NCBI RefSeq assembly: GCF_037948395.1
Contig: NZ_CP149940.1
Location: forward strand, 3,410,001-3,474,000
DNA length: 64,000 nucleotides
Reading direction: 5' to 3'
From: Serratia nevei
Lineage (GTDB): Bacteria; Pseudomonadota; Gammaproteobacteria; Enterobacterales; Enterobacteriaceae
In this document: positions 56,853 through 64,000 of the stretch, one piece after another
Layout: each line of letters starts with the position of its first letter
How positions within the stretch are numbered: position 1 is the stretch's first letter
The notes under the pieces: model-generated
What the model saw: the letters and a program-made list of their open reading frames with translations, nothing else
Databases searched by the model: none
Told to the model about the DNA's origin: nothing
Translations under genes and position numbers: made by a program

Positions 56853-57542
56853 CTATATCAATTTATGTTGAATAGAATAACTATCGATGCCATAATGAGA
56901 TGACAATAATGACAGAAAACTATCCTTTGAAGATAAAACATCATTTAACATGTTTTTATTTACCAAGGAGACAAAAAGAGCTGCCGCTCTAGCTTGGCAA
57001 TTAATAGATTTATCTGGATTAAACTCTATATCAGTAAACCCATTAAACTTTAAAAGTTCGAAAGCTAGAGCTTTATTTTGATTTAGCGCACTCAAATATA
57101 ACCAATCATAAAAAGCGGTTCTAGGAATAAGGGGCCACACTGTATTATAAAACTTAAAATTAACCAACCCTCCTGATTCCTTCAATCTCATATCCCTTTT
57201 TGCATCTATCGAGCTTTTATCTAAGATATCGACATACGGCCCCCCCATTTCAAATACCTTACTTGCCTGAAATGCAGATTCAACTGTAAATTCCTTGGCA
57301 AGTCTTTTCGTCTTTATTCTTAGGTTAAATGCGCTAAGTGCCACGCCCAGTTCATTCTCGGATTTACTGGAGATTTCTAACAAAGAATCTAATCCCTGCT
57401 GATTCGCTGCTAAATGTAATGCTTTTATCGATTTCTGCTTTTGCGTTTTAGACATCCCAGGAGCCCAAGGGAAAGTCACATCTTTTGTGATGGACAGTAC
57501 ATCCCCAGCATTTGTAGGAATGAAAACAGGTCTAACAGCCAT
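56853..57542 (-). CDS. DarT1-associated NADAR-type antitoxin
   Basis: A 229-residue AT-rich gene product matching, as I remember the family, the NADAR-type antitoxins paired with DarT1. Shared blocks are LLEISSKSENELGVALSAFNL, VESAFQASKVFEMGGPYVDIL, FYDWLYLSALNQN and FTDIEFNPDKSINCQARAAAL. NADAR proteins remove ADP-ribose from nucleic acid, reversing the toxin. It lies 3 bases after the toxin gene in the same operon; both are on the minus strand. It is a candidate phage-defence toxin-antitoxin unit. Confidence 0.75.
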   Translation of the reverse strand: MAVRPVFIPTNAGDVLSITKDVTFPWAPGMSKTQKQKSIKALHLAANQQGLDSLLEISSKSENELGVALSAFNLRIKTKRLAKEFTVESAFQASKVFEMGGPYVDILDKSSIDAKRDMRLKESGGLVNFKFYNTVWPLIPRTAFYDWLYLSALNQNKALAFELLKFNGFTDIEFNPDKSINCQARAAALFVSLVNKNMLNDVLSSKDSFLSLLSSHYGIDSYSIQHKLI

Positions 57543-57545
57543 AAC

Positions 57546-58175
57546 TTATCCTAACCTCAAATAATAATCTCTCTGAGAGTAGAGAGTTCTACCATTAAGA
57601 TTAGCATAATAATTTTGATTTGTCTGCGGATATAGATTTTTGAAATGTTCAGCTGTATCTTTGTTAGAGTGAACAGTATTTACAATATATTCCAACCCAA
57701 TATCTTCAAACACAAGCACTTCAGCTTGAACGTCCGTCGGGTACTCAGTTGGAAGATTAATTTTTCTTTGAACCCCAAAGATATCATCTGAAAATAAAGA
57801 ACTAAAGGCCGCCCCTCCTTTCATTAAATCAGTATCATTAAAGCGAACATTATTCGAAGCTGCATTAGTCGGGTAAAATGCACAAACCTTATCCCAAAGA
57901 ATAGAAGGGTGTATTTCTAACACAACCCAATTACCAAGTTTGGATTGTCTATACTTATAAAACATTTTTGAGTTAGGAAAACTTATAGAAACACATATCG
58001 CATCTAGATGTCCATCAATCCTATCCCCATCATTGTAATCATATTTACCACCTACCTCATCAAGTGATGAGCGTGATACAAGACCAGTATTTAAAATAGA
58101 GGAGAGGTTATCAATATGTGTAAAATGAAATAGTTTCGTAATATTACGCTGCTGAACAATTTCTTGTATCGTCAT
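57546..58175 (-). CDS. darT: DarT-type DNA ADP-ribosyltransferase toxin
   Basis: A 209-residue protein of the DarT (DUF4433) family, which attaches ADP-ribose to bases of DNA using NAD+. The N-terminal NAD-binding motif FHFTHIDNLSSILNTGLVS (16-34), a central RQSKLGNWVVLEI and Glu152 in QAEVLVFEDI, the position of the catalytic Glu, are present. Chains of about 200 residues are normal. The gene is AT-rich, in contrast to the GC-rich surroundings, a sign of horizontal transfer. Toxin first, antitoxin second is the expected DarTG order. Confidence 0.85.
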   Translation of the reverse strand: MTIQEIVQQRNITKLFHFTHIDNLSSILNTGLVSRSSLDEVGGKYDYNDGDRIDGHLDAICVSISFPNSKMFYKYRQSKLGNWVVLEIHPSILWDKVCAFYPTNAASNNVRFNDTDLMKGGAAFSSLFSDDIFGVQRKINLPTEYPTDVQAEVLVFEDIGLEYIVNTVHSNKDTAEHFKNLYPQTNQNYYANLNGRTLYSQRDYYLRLG

Positions 58176-58760
58176 TGTATAATCCTATTACACCCAATAA
58201 AAAACACATTTTATATCATAAAAATTAAGCACCCACAAAGTATAATATTGTGACATCCGTCAAAAAAATAAATCACTGTAGATATCAATAATGCTGACTC
58301 AACCCACCTCCTCATCAATTTCTCGAAGAGGCTGGATTTTAAAAAGCACTTCCCGCTCTTCGAATAAAATACCATATCCATCATACTCATAGCTAATAAT
58401 TAAAATCATCATTAAATATATTTTAAAAACAAAGGGAGTGAACTATTTCTAGCGGAATGATTATAAGTCCCCTCAAGCAGACCCTTTTCTTTCAGATATC
58501 TAACCTAGCGAGCCTTGACGTCCGCGATGTCCACCTCTGGAAAAAACAGTCTTCCACACCGTACCTCCACATGGAAATACACAGTGTCGAACTCCCTACC
58601 AATAAAATAAATTCATATTAAATAATTTAATGGAATACTAATAAACAAATGTATCATTACCTATCTTCACACTTGTTATTCCCCCCAACTCCCCCCTAGC
58701 ACCGCCCCCGCCCTTTCCCTACAATAAGGGATCTGTTGAGGCATAACGCAAGGAAAGACG
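58176..58760. other. AT-rich region upstream of darT and of the LacI-family gene
   Basis: About 585 bases with no recognisable gene. It should contain the darT promoter on the minus strand and the regulator promoter near 58700. Base composition stays AT-rich until about 58680, which marks the right edge of the insert. Confidence 0.45.
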
Positions 58761-59765
58761 GTGTCGAAAGCCAATCCCAATGCCACTATCGTGGATATCG
58801 CCCGCCGCGCCAGGGTGACCAATATCACCGTTTCCCGCGCCTTCAATAAGCCCGAGCTGGTCAAGCCGGAAACCCGCGAGCGCATTCACGCCATCGCCAA
58901 AGAGCTGAACTATGTGCCCAACGCCTTCGCGCAGGGGCTGAAAAGCAGCAGCAGCCAGATTATCGGCATCGTCACCAGCAGCATGTACAACCCGTTCTAT
59001 TCCGGCCTGATCAAGACCGTGTCGCGCATTGCGCGCCAGCAGGGCTACCAGATCATGCTGTTCGACACCGACGGCAGCGAAGAGGCGGAAATGCGCGCCA
59101 TTCAGGCGCTGTTCGGCTACAAGGCGCGCGGCATCCTGCTGTCGGCGGTGCGCGACGACAAGCGCTACCGCCCCGCCTATCTCGAGCTGGCCGAGGTGTA
59201 CGGCGTGCCACTGATCCTGATCGACCGTGACCTTTACGATCAGCAGCTGAGCGGCGTGTTCCTCGATAACCGCGAGATCGGCGTTTTGGCCGGGCGTTAT
59301 CTGGCGGAGCAGCCGGAGCAGAAGCTGCTGATTATCGGCGGCCCGGCGGATTCGGAAATTACGCTAACGCGCACCGCCGGCATCGTAGCGGCCTTGCAGG
59401 GCAGCGGGCGTGAGATTCATATCATCAACGGCGACTACGATTTCACCTCGCAAGAGAGCGAGGTGCGCGCCTATCTGGCGCAGCCGGAGAACCGCCCGGA
59501 TTACATCATCGGCCTGAACGGCATCATCACGCTGGGCGCCATCGCCATCTGCCACGAGATGGGGCTTTATCAGCAGGTGAAGTTCTTCTCGATAGACGAG
59601 CCGCCGCGCGCCGGCGCTTACGGCCTGCACATTCCAGGGGTGTATCACGATACGCAGAAACTGGGGGAGATCGCCGCGGAGCTGCTGTTCAGCGCCATTA
59701 ACAGCCCGCGCGGCGAGTTGCCGGTGCGCAGAGAGTTCTTCACCGGCTCGCTGTTGAATCGCTGA
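58761..59765 (+). CDS. LacI-family transcriptional regulator
   Basis: A 334-residue LacI/GalR repressor: helix-turn-helix and hinge at residues 8-62 (ATIVDIARRARVTNITVSRAFNKPELVKPETRERI, then LNYVPNAFAQGLKSSSS), then a sugar-binding core (IGIVTSSMYNPFYSGLIKTV...). GTG 58761 follows AAGGAAAG. It is convergent with the pentose-phosphate operon ending at 59772, and it probably regulates that operon in answer to a pentose or pentitol; no operator can be placed because the operon promoter is outside the window. Confidence 0.9.
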   Translation: MSKANPNATIVDIARRARVTNITVSRAFNKPELVKPETRERIHAIAKELNYVPNAFAQGLKSSSSQIIGIVTSSMYNPFYSGLIKTVSRIARQQGYQIMLFDTDGSEEAEMRAIQALFGYKARGILLSAVRDDKRYRPAYLELAEVYGVPLILIDRDLYDQQLSGVFLDNREIGVLAGRYLAEQPEQKLLIIGGPADSEITLTRTAGIVAALQGSGREIHIINGDYDFTSQESEVRAYLAQPENRPDYIIGLNGIITLGAIAICHEMGLYQQVKFFSIDEPPRAGAYGLHIPGVYHDTQKLGEIAAELLFSAINSPRGELPVRREFFTGSLLNR

Positions 59766-59771
59766 CGGGCG

Positions 59772-60464
59772 CTATTGCCCGTAGTAGGCGTGTTTGCCGT
59801 GCTTGCGCAGGAAATGTTTGTCCAATAGCTCCGGCTGCATCGGGGCGATGGCCGGCGCCAGCTGGCGCGTCGCCATTGCCATGATCGCCACCTCTTCCAG
59901 CACCACCGCGTTGTGTACCGCATCCGCCGCGTCCTTGCCCCAGGCGAACGGGCCGTGGGAATAGACCAATACTCCCGGCACCTGCTGCGGATCGCGCCCC
60001 GCCTGATTGAAGGTCTCGATAATCACCTTGCCGGTTTCCCCCTCGTAGTCGCCGGCGATCTCCGCCTCGCTCATCGGCCGGGTGCAGGGAATGTCGCCGT
60101 AAAAGTAGTCGGCGTGGGTGGTGCCCAGCGCCGGGATCGGCTGCCCGGCCTGCGCCCAGATGGTAGCGTTGCGGCTGTGGGTGTGCACCACGCCGCCGAT
60201 ATCGGCGAAGGCGCGGTACAGCGCCAGGTGGGTGGCGGTGTCGGATGAGGGCTTGAGCTGCCCTTCGCGCACCTTGCCCTCCAGATCCACCACCACCAGA
60301 TCCTCCAGCGTCATCGCCTCGTAGGCGATGCCCGAAGGCTTGATCACCACCAGCCCGCTCTGGCGATCGATCGCCGAGACGTTGCCCCAGGTAAAGGTCA
60401 CCAGCCCGTATGCCGGCAGGCTGAGGTTGGCGGCCAGCACCTGCCGCTTGAGTTCGTTCAGCAT
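59772..60464 (-). CDS. araD: L-ribulose-5-phosphate 4-epimerase (AraD/SgbE/UlaF family)
   Basis: A 230-residue class-II-aldolase-fold enzyme that turns L-ribulose 5-phosphate into D-xylulose 5-phosphate. Metal ligands His94, His96 (VVHTHSRNA) and His170 ([10 protein letters not shown]), and the acid Asp75 (SSDTATH) correspond, shifted by one, to His95, His97, His171 and Asp76 of E. coli AraD. The context with a 3-epimerase and an FGGY kinase is that of L-xylulose or ascorbate-type use (SgbE/UlaF) rather than the arabinose operon. It overlaps the upstream gene by 7 bases. A hairpin at its 3' end (ACGGGC / GCCCGT) may terminate both convergent units. Confidence 0.88.
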   Translation of the reverse strand: MLNELKRQVLAANLSLPAYGLVTFTWGNVSAIDRQSGLVVIKPSGIAYEAMTLEDLVVVDLEGKVREGQLKPSSDTATHLALYRAFADIGGVVHTHSRNATIWAQAGQPIPALGTTHADYFYGDIPCTRPMSEAEIAGDYEGETGKVIIETFNQAGRDPQQVPGVLVYSHGPFAWGKDAADAVHNAVVLEEVAIMAMATRQLAPAIAPMQPELLDKHFLRKHGKHAYYGQ

Positions 60465-61327
60465 GCGATGCCTCCCTCAATCATCTGTTGTTCAATCCAG
60501 GCCTTGGCCTGGGCGATGCGTTGCTTGTCCTGCCCGTCTTCGCGCGCCCACATCTCCAGCAGGTAGGGGCCGCGATAGCCAAGCGCGTTGAGCACGGAAA
60601 AGGCGTGGGCGAAATCCACGCAGCCCTCGCCGAACGGCACGTCGCGAAACTGCCCGGCGCTGCCCGGCCCCACCGCGACGGTGTCTTTGAGGTGCACGGC
60701 GGTAATGCTGCCGATGCCCAGCGCCAGCTCGGCGGCGACGTCGTTACCCCAGGCGCTGAGGTTGCCGAGATCGGGATACACCGTGAACCACGGGCTGTTG
60801 ACGTGGCGGGCGATGTCGCGCCATTTGCTGATGCTGTTGATGAACGGCGTGTCCATCACCTCCACCGACAGCATCACCTGCGCCCTGGCGGCCTGCGCCG
60901 CCGCCCACTGCATGCCCTCGATAAAGCGCTCGCGGCTGTGGCGATCGGCGGGTTCGTAATAGACGTCGTAACCCGCCAGCTGGATGTTGCGGATGCCGAG
61001 ATCCGTCGCCAATTCCAGCGCCTTGCTCATCAGCCCCCGCGCCCGCTCGCGGGTGGCGGCGTCATGGCTGCCGAACGGATCGCGCCGGTGCGCCGACAGG
61101 CACAGGCTCGGCACCGTCACCCCGCTGTCGAGCCGCGCCTGGATAAACGCCAGCCGCTGGCGGCGATCCCAGTCCAGCCGCTGCTGGCGCGCCGGCTGTT
61201 CGTCGATCGACATCTCCACGAACTCAAAGCCCAGCTCGGCGGCGGTGGCCAGCCGCTGCGGCCAACTCAGATCGGCGGGCAGCGCCTTTTCATACAGCCC
61301 CAGACAGGCGGCGTTAGTCGTTTGCAT
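60458..61327 (-). CDS. L-ribulose/L-xylulose-5-phosphate 3-epimerase (UlaE/SgbU family)
   Basis: A 289-residue TIM-barrel isomerase of the xylose-isomerase-like family. It fits the 3-epimerase that turns L-xylulose 5-phosphate into L-ribulose 5-phosphate: [34 protein letters not shown] at the start, the metal-binding acids in [22 protein letters not shown] and the His in VHLKDTVA, and [10 protein letters not shown]. It overlaps the kinase gene by 14 bases and the 4-epimerase gene by 7. Together the three convert a free ketopentose to xylulose 5-phosphate. Confidence 0.86.
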   Translation of the reverse strand: MQTTNAACLGLYEKALPADLSWPQRLATAAELGFEFVEMSIDEQPARQQRLDWDRRQRLAFIQARLDSGVTVPSLCLSAHRRDPFGSHDAATRERARGLMSKALELATDLGIRNIQLAGYDVYYEPADRHSRERFIEGMQWAAAQAARAQVMLSVEVMDTPFINSISKWRDIARHVNSPWFTVYPDLGNLSAWGNDVAAELALGIGSITAVHLKDTVAVGPGSAGQFRDVPFGEGCVDFAHAFSVLNALGYRGPYLLEMWAREDGQDKQRIAQAKAWIEQQMIEGGIAC

Positions 61328-62801
61328 CAGTCACCTCACTCAAAGCCTGGGCGACCGCCAGATAGCGCGCCTGCTGGGCGCGCAGGCGCCGATGGGCGGC
61401 GGTCGCGGGATAATAACAGCGCAATTTGGGCGGCGCGGCGGCGATCGCTTCGGCGAACCCGGCGTACTCCCCGGCGCCGACGGCGGCGCACAGGGCGGCG
61501 GCGCGGCAGCCGCTTTGGCGCGTTTCCACCACCTCGAGCGGGAGGTTGCCGGCGTCGGCGTACATCTGCATCCACACCTCGGACTGCGTCGGCCCGCCGG
61601 TCATGCGCACCCGCTCGATGCGCGGGTTCAGCTGCACCATGCGCTCCTGATGGATCAGGTGCGAGAACACGATGCCCTGGTAGATCGCCTGCACCACGTC
61701 CGCCATCTCGTGGTGGGCGCTCAGGCCGATCAGCCCGCCCGGCGTGTTGCCGCCGAGGTTGGAGCCGTACAGATAAGGCAGGAACAGCAGCCCGCTGGGC
61801 TGCTCGCGGCGCTCGGCCACCCAGGCGTTGAACTGGGCGTAGCGCTGCCGGTCGTCGGCGCAGAACTGGCGCAGGAACCAGGCCAGGTTACCGGCCGAGG
61901 TCGGGCTGCCTTCGTGCACGAAATAGCGGCCGTCGATGCAGTAGCGCCCCCAGGCGTAGGGGTAATCGGCGGGAATGATGCGCTCGGTCACGCAGGTGGC
62001 GATCGACCAGGTGCCCGCCACCGCGCTGAGCGTGCGATCGTCGGCCACGCCGGAGCTGAGCGCCGCGCCCACCACGTCGAACAGGCCGCCGTACACCGCG
62101 GTGCCCGCGCGCAGGCCACACTGCGCCGCCGCAGCGGCCGTCACCCGCCCGGCCAGCTGCGCCGAGCCGATCGTTGGCGCGGTCTTCTCCTGCGCCTCTT
62201 CGATGCCGAAGGCCGCCATCAGCGCCGGATCGTAAGCGCCGCTGTGCTGATTGAACAGGTTGCTGCCGGAGATGTTGGTCACCTCGGCCGCCGCCTCGCC
62301 GGTGAGGCGAAAGCGCAGGTAGTCGTGCGCCATCAGGATGCGATCGACAGCGGCGTATTGCGCCGGTTGCCGCTGCTTCAGCCAGCGCAGCAGCAGCGCC
62401 GGGTGGCTGGGCCACAGCGGCTGCAGGCTGCGCGGGTAGGTCTGCGCGTCCACGCCGACGCGGCGCAGCTCAGCCACCGTGGCCGCCGCGCGGTTGTCCG
62501 AAGAGAGGATGCCGTTGCCGACCGGTTTGCCGTGGCGGTCGATGGCGTACAGCCCTTTGCCGTGCGCCGAAAAGCTGACGCCGCGCACCTGCCCGGCCGC
62601 CAGCCCCGCCGCGTGCAGCGTCTGGCGGATCGCCGCGCAAACGTCATCCCACAGCGCGTCCATATTGCGTTCGCTGAAGCCCGGCTGGGCGGCAATCGCC
62701 GCGCCGTCGCGCTCGGCGATCGCCAGCTCTTCGCCGCTTGCCCGGTACAGCCCGGCCTTGATCACCGTGCCGCCGACGTCTATGCCAAGAAAGACTGACA
62801 T
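61314..62801 (-). CDS. FGGY-family carbohydrate kinase (L-xylulose/pentulose kinase-like)
   Basis: A 495-residue sugar kinase with the FGGY two-domain fold: the phosphate-binding FLGIDVGGTVIKAGLY at the start, ISFSAHGKGLYAID-type loop, IGLSAHHEMADVVQAIYQGIVF and VRMTGGPTQSEVWMQMYADAGN (adenosine motif) near residue 400. The length and neighbours suggest LyxK-type L-xylulose kinase, but the exact ketopentose cannot be read. It starts 8 bases after the permease gene. Confidence 0.82.
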   Translation of the reverse strand: MSVFLGIDVGGTVIKAGLYRASGEELAIAERDGAAIAAQPGFSERNMDALWDDVCAAIRQTLHAAGLAAGQVRGVSFSAHGKGLYAIDRHGKPVGNGILSSDNRAAATVAELRRVGVDAQTYPRSLQPLWPSHPALLLRWLKQRQPAQYAAVDRILMAHDYLRFRLTGEAAAEVTNISGSNLFNQHSGAYDPALMAAFGIEEAQEKTAPTIGSAQLAGRVTAAAAAQCGLRAGTAVYGGLFDVVGAALSSGVADDRTLSAVAGTWSIATCVTERIIPADYPYAWGRYCIDGRYFVHEGSPTSAGNLAWFLRQFCADDRQRYAQFNAWVAERREQPSGLLFLPYLYGSNLGGNTPGGLIGLSAHHEMADVVQAIYQGIVFSHLIHQERMVQLNPRIERVRMTGGPTQSEVWMQMYADAGNLPLEVVETRQSGCRAAALCAAVGAGEYAGFAEAIAAAPPKLRCYYPATAAHRRLRAQQARYLAVAQALSEVTDAND

Positions 62802-62809
62802 CGCGCCTC

Positions 62810-63799
62810 CTATTTGCGCCGCACAGAGCTGAGGTAGATGGCGGCCAGGATGATGCCGCCCTTCACCACGTTCTGGATATACGGCGACACGTTCATCAGA
62901 TTGAGGCCGTTGTTGAGCACCCCGAGCATCATCGCCCCCACCAGCGTGCCGACGATGGCGCCGCGCCCGCCGGAGATCGCCGCCCCGCCCAGCACCACCG
63001 CGGCGATGGCGTCCAGCTCGAAGCCTTCGCCGGCGTTGGGCTGCCCGCTCATCAGGCGCGAGGTCAGCACCAGCCCGGCCAGCGCGGCGGTCAGGCCGCT
63101 GATCACGTACACCAGCATCTTGTAGCGCGGCACGCGGATGCCGCTCAGGCGCGCCGCCTCTTCGTTGCCGCCCATCGCGTAGACGTAGCGGCCGAACGGC
63201 AGCTGGTTGAGCATCAGCCAGGCCAGCACATACACGCCGAGCATGATCAGGATCGGCACCTGGATGCCCAGCACCGTGCCGCGGCCGAAGAACGAGAAGA
63301 CGTCGGGCAGGCCGGAGATCGGGTAGCCGCCGGTATAGAGCAGCGCCAGGCCGCGGGCGATGCCCATCGACGCCAGGGTGACGATGATCGGCGGCATGCG
63401 CAGATAGGCGATGCAGGCGCCGTTGGCCAGGCCGAACAGCGCGCCGACCGCCAGCGCCGCCACCATCGCCAGCGGAATGGGCACCGCCGCCAGCATCAGC
63501 CCGGCGGCGACCGAACCGGCCAGCGCCATCACCGGCCCCACCGAGAGATCGATGCCGCCGGTCAGGATGGCGCAGGTCATGCCCACCGCGATGATGGCGT
63601 TGATCGACACCTGGCGCGCCACGTTGGTCAGGTTGTTGACGCTGAGGAAGCTGTCGTTCAGCAGGCTCATCAATACGAACAGGACAACGAAGCCGATAAA
63701 CGGCAAGACCGCCGGGTGATGCAGCAGTTTTTCCCAGCGCTTGCCGAGGCTGGGGCCGGCGGCGCGGCGCGCCACGGCGGGTTGTTCAATTCCGATCAT
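62810..63799 (-). CDS. Ribose-type sugar ABC transporter permease
   Basis: A 329-residue inner-membrane permease of the RbsC/AraH family with about 10 helices. Family motifs: [46 protein letters not shown], the EAA-like loop [25 protein letters not shown] and [27 protein letters not shown] 63799, with GGGAG upstream, is chosen over the frame opening at 63904, which overlaps the ATPase gene. Coupled to that gene by ATGA. Confidence 0.9.
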   Translation of the reverse strand: MIGIEQPAVARRAAGPSLGKRWEKLLHHPAVLPFIGFVVLFVLMSLLNDSFLSVNNLTNVARQVSINAIIAVGMTCAILTGGIDLSVGPVMALAGSVAAGLMLAAVPIPLAMVAALAVGALFGLANGACIAYLRMPPIIVTLASMGIARGLALLYTGGYPISGLPDVFSFFGRGTVLGIQVPILIMLGVYVLAWLMLNQLPFGRYVYAMGGNEEAARLSGIRVPRYKMLVYVISGLTAALAGLVLTSRLMSGQPNAGEGFELDAIAAVVLGGAAISGGRGAIVGTLVGAMMLGVLNNGLNLMNVSPYIQNVVKGGIILAAIYLSSVRRK

Positions 63800-64000
63800 A
63801 GGGCACTCCCGGTCGCGTGAAGCATGATGTGGTTGGATTCGATGTCGTCGCCGGTCAGCTCGGCGACGATGTGGCCGCCGCGAAACACCAGCACGCGGTC
63901 GCACACGCCGATGATCTCCGGCAGTTCGGAGGAAATCATGATGATGGAGATGCCCTGCTGGGTCAGTTGCTGCATCAGCTGGTAGATCTCGGCCTTGGCG
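63796..64000 (-). CDS. Sugar ABC transporter ATPase, C-terminal end (rest outside window)
   Basis: The last 67 residues of an RbsA-type two-domain sugar ATPase. The visible part is the end of the second ABC domain: [20 protein letters not shown], then [20 protein letters not shown] after the switch region. It ends in an ATGA overlap with the permease. The 5' part and the binding protein gene lie beyond base 64000. Confidence 0.85.
   Translation of the reverse strand, partial: AKAEIYQLMQQLTQQGISIIMISSELPEIIGVCDRVLVFRGGHIVAELTGDDIESNHIMLHATGSAL

Overview
The window looks like chromosomal DNA of a GC-rich enterobacterium, most likely Serratia (S. marcescens-like). The grounds are a high-GC gene background, a tRNA-Asn that matches the enterobacterial form as I remember it, enterobacterial SotB, YtfJ, DgkA and LptF/LptG-type proteins, a classic enterobacterial porin, and many MFS and LysR genes. 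The species is an inference; no 16S or core marker is present.

Layout. 1-16.5 kb is ordinary metabolic and stress DNA: the end of a cell-wall amidase, a porin, two paralogous chloroperoxidase-type hydrolases, a coniferyl-type aldehyde dehydrogenase, katG, a secreted VOC protein with an alginate-export-type barrel, a nitronate monooxygenase, a three-gene operon (hydrolase-DoxX-MFS) and two more MFS exporters including sotB. 16.7-24 kb holds an Asp/Asn hydroxylase, a divergent reductase/HxlR pair and a complete livJHMGF branched-chain amino-acid importer. A tRNA-Asn gene at 24.4 kb is followed by an accessory island (24.5-33.4 kb) with one four-gene operon: CHAT protease fused to a SIR2-like domain, a transmembrane STAND NTPase with WD40-like repeats, an alpha/beta serine hydrolase and a gingipain/caspase-like (C25) protease. 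This is the best candidate in the window for an undescribed conflict or programmed-death system.

33.7-36.7 kb carries a citrate-type symporter, a solute-binding protein and a LysR regulator. 36.8-51.1 kb is a lipid locus: a DgkA-like kinase, a GNAT-like acyltransferase, fatty acyl-AMP ligase, SDR reductase, acyl carrier protein and a serine-palmitoyltransferase-type enzyme. This is the gene set of the bacterial ceramide pathway. It is followed by three related P-loop kinases, a Wzx-like flippase, a CHAD-like protein, a YtfJ paralogue and an LptF/LptG pair, suggesting synthesis, decoration and outer-membrane export of a special lipid.

51.2-53.9 kb is an orphan polymorphic-toxin remnant: a 5'-truncated lipase effector with two ankyrin-repeat lipoprotein immunity genes. 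A beta-lactamase-fold hydrolase with a divergent LysR follows. 56.3-58.8 kb is an AT-rich insert with a DarT-type toxin and NADAR-type antitoxin. The window ends in a pentose-phosphate catabolic operon (ribose-type ABC transporter, FGGY kinase, 3-epimerase, 4-epimerase) facing a LacI-family regulator; it runs off the right edge.
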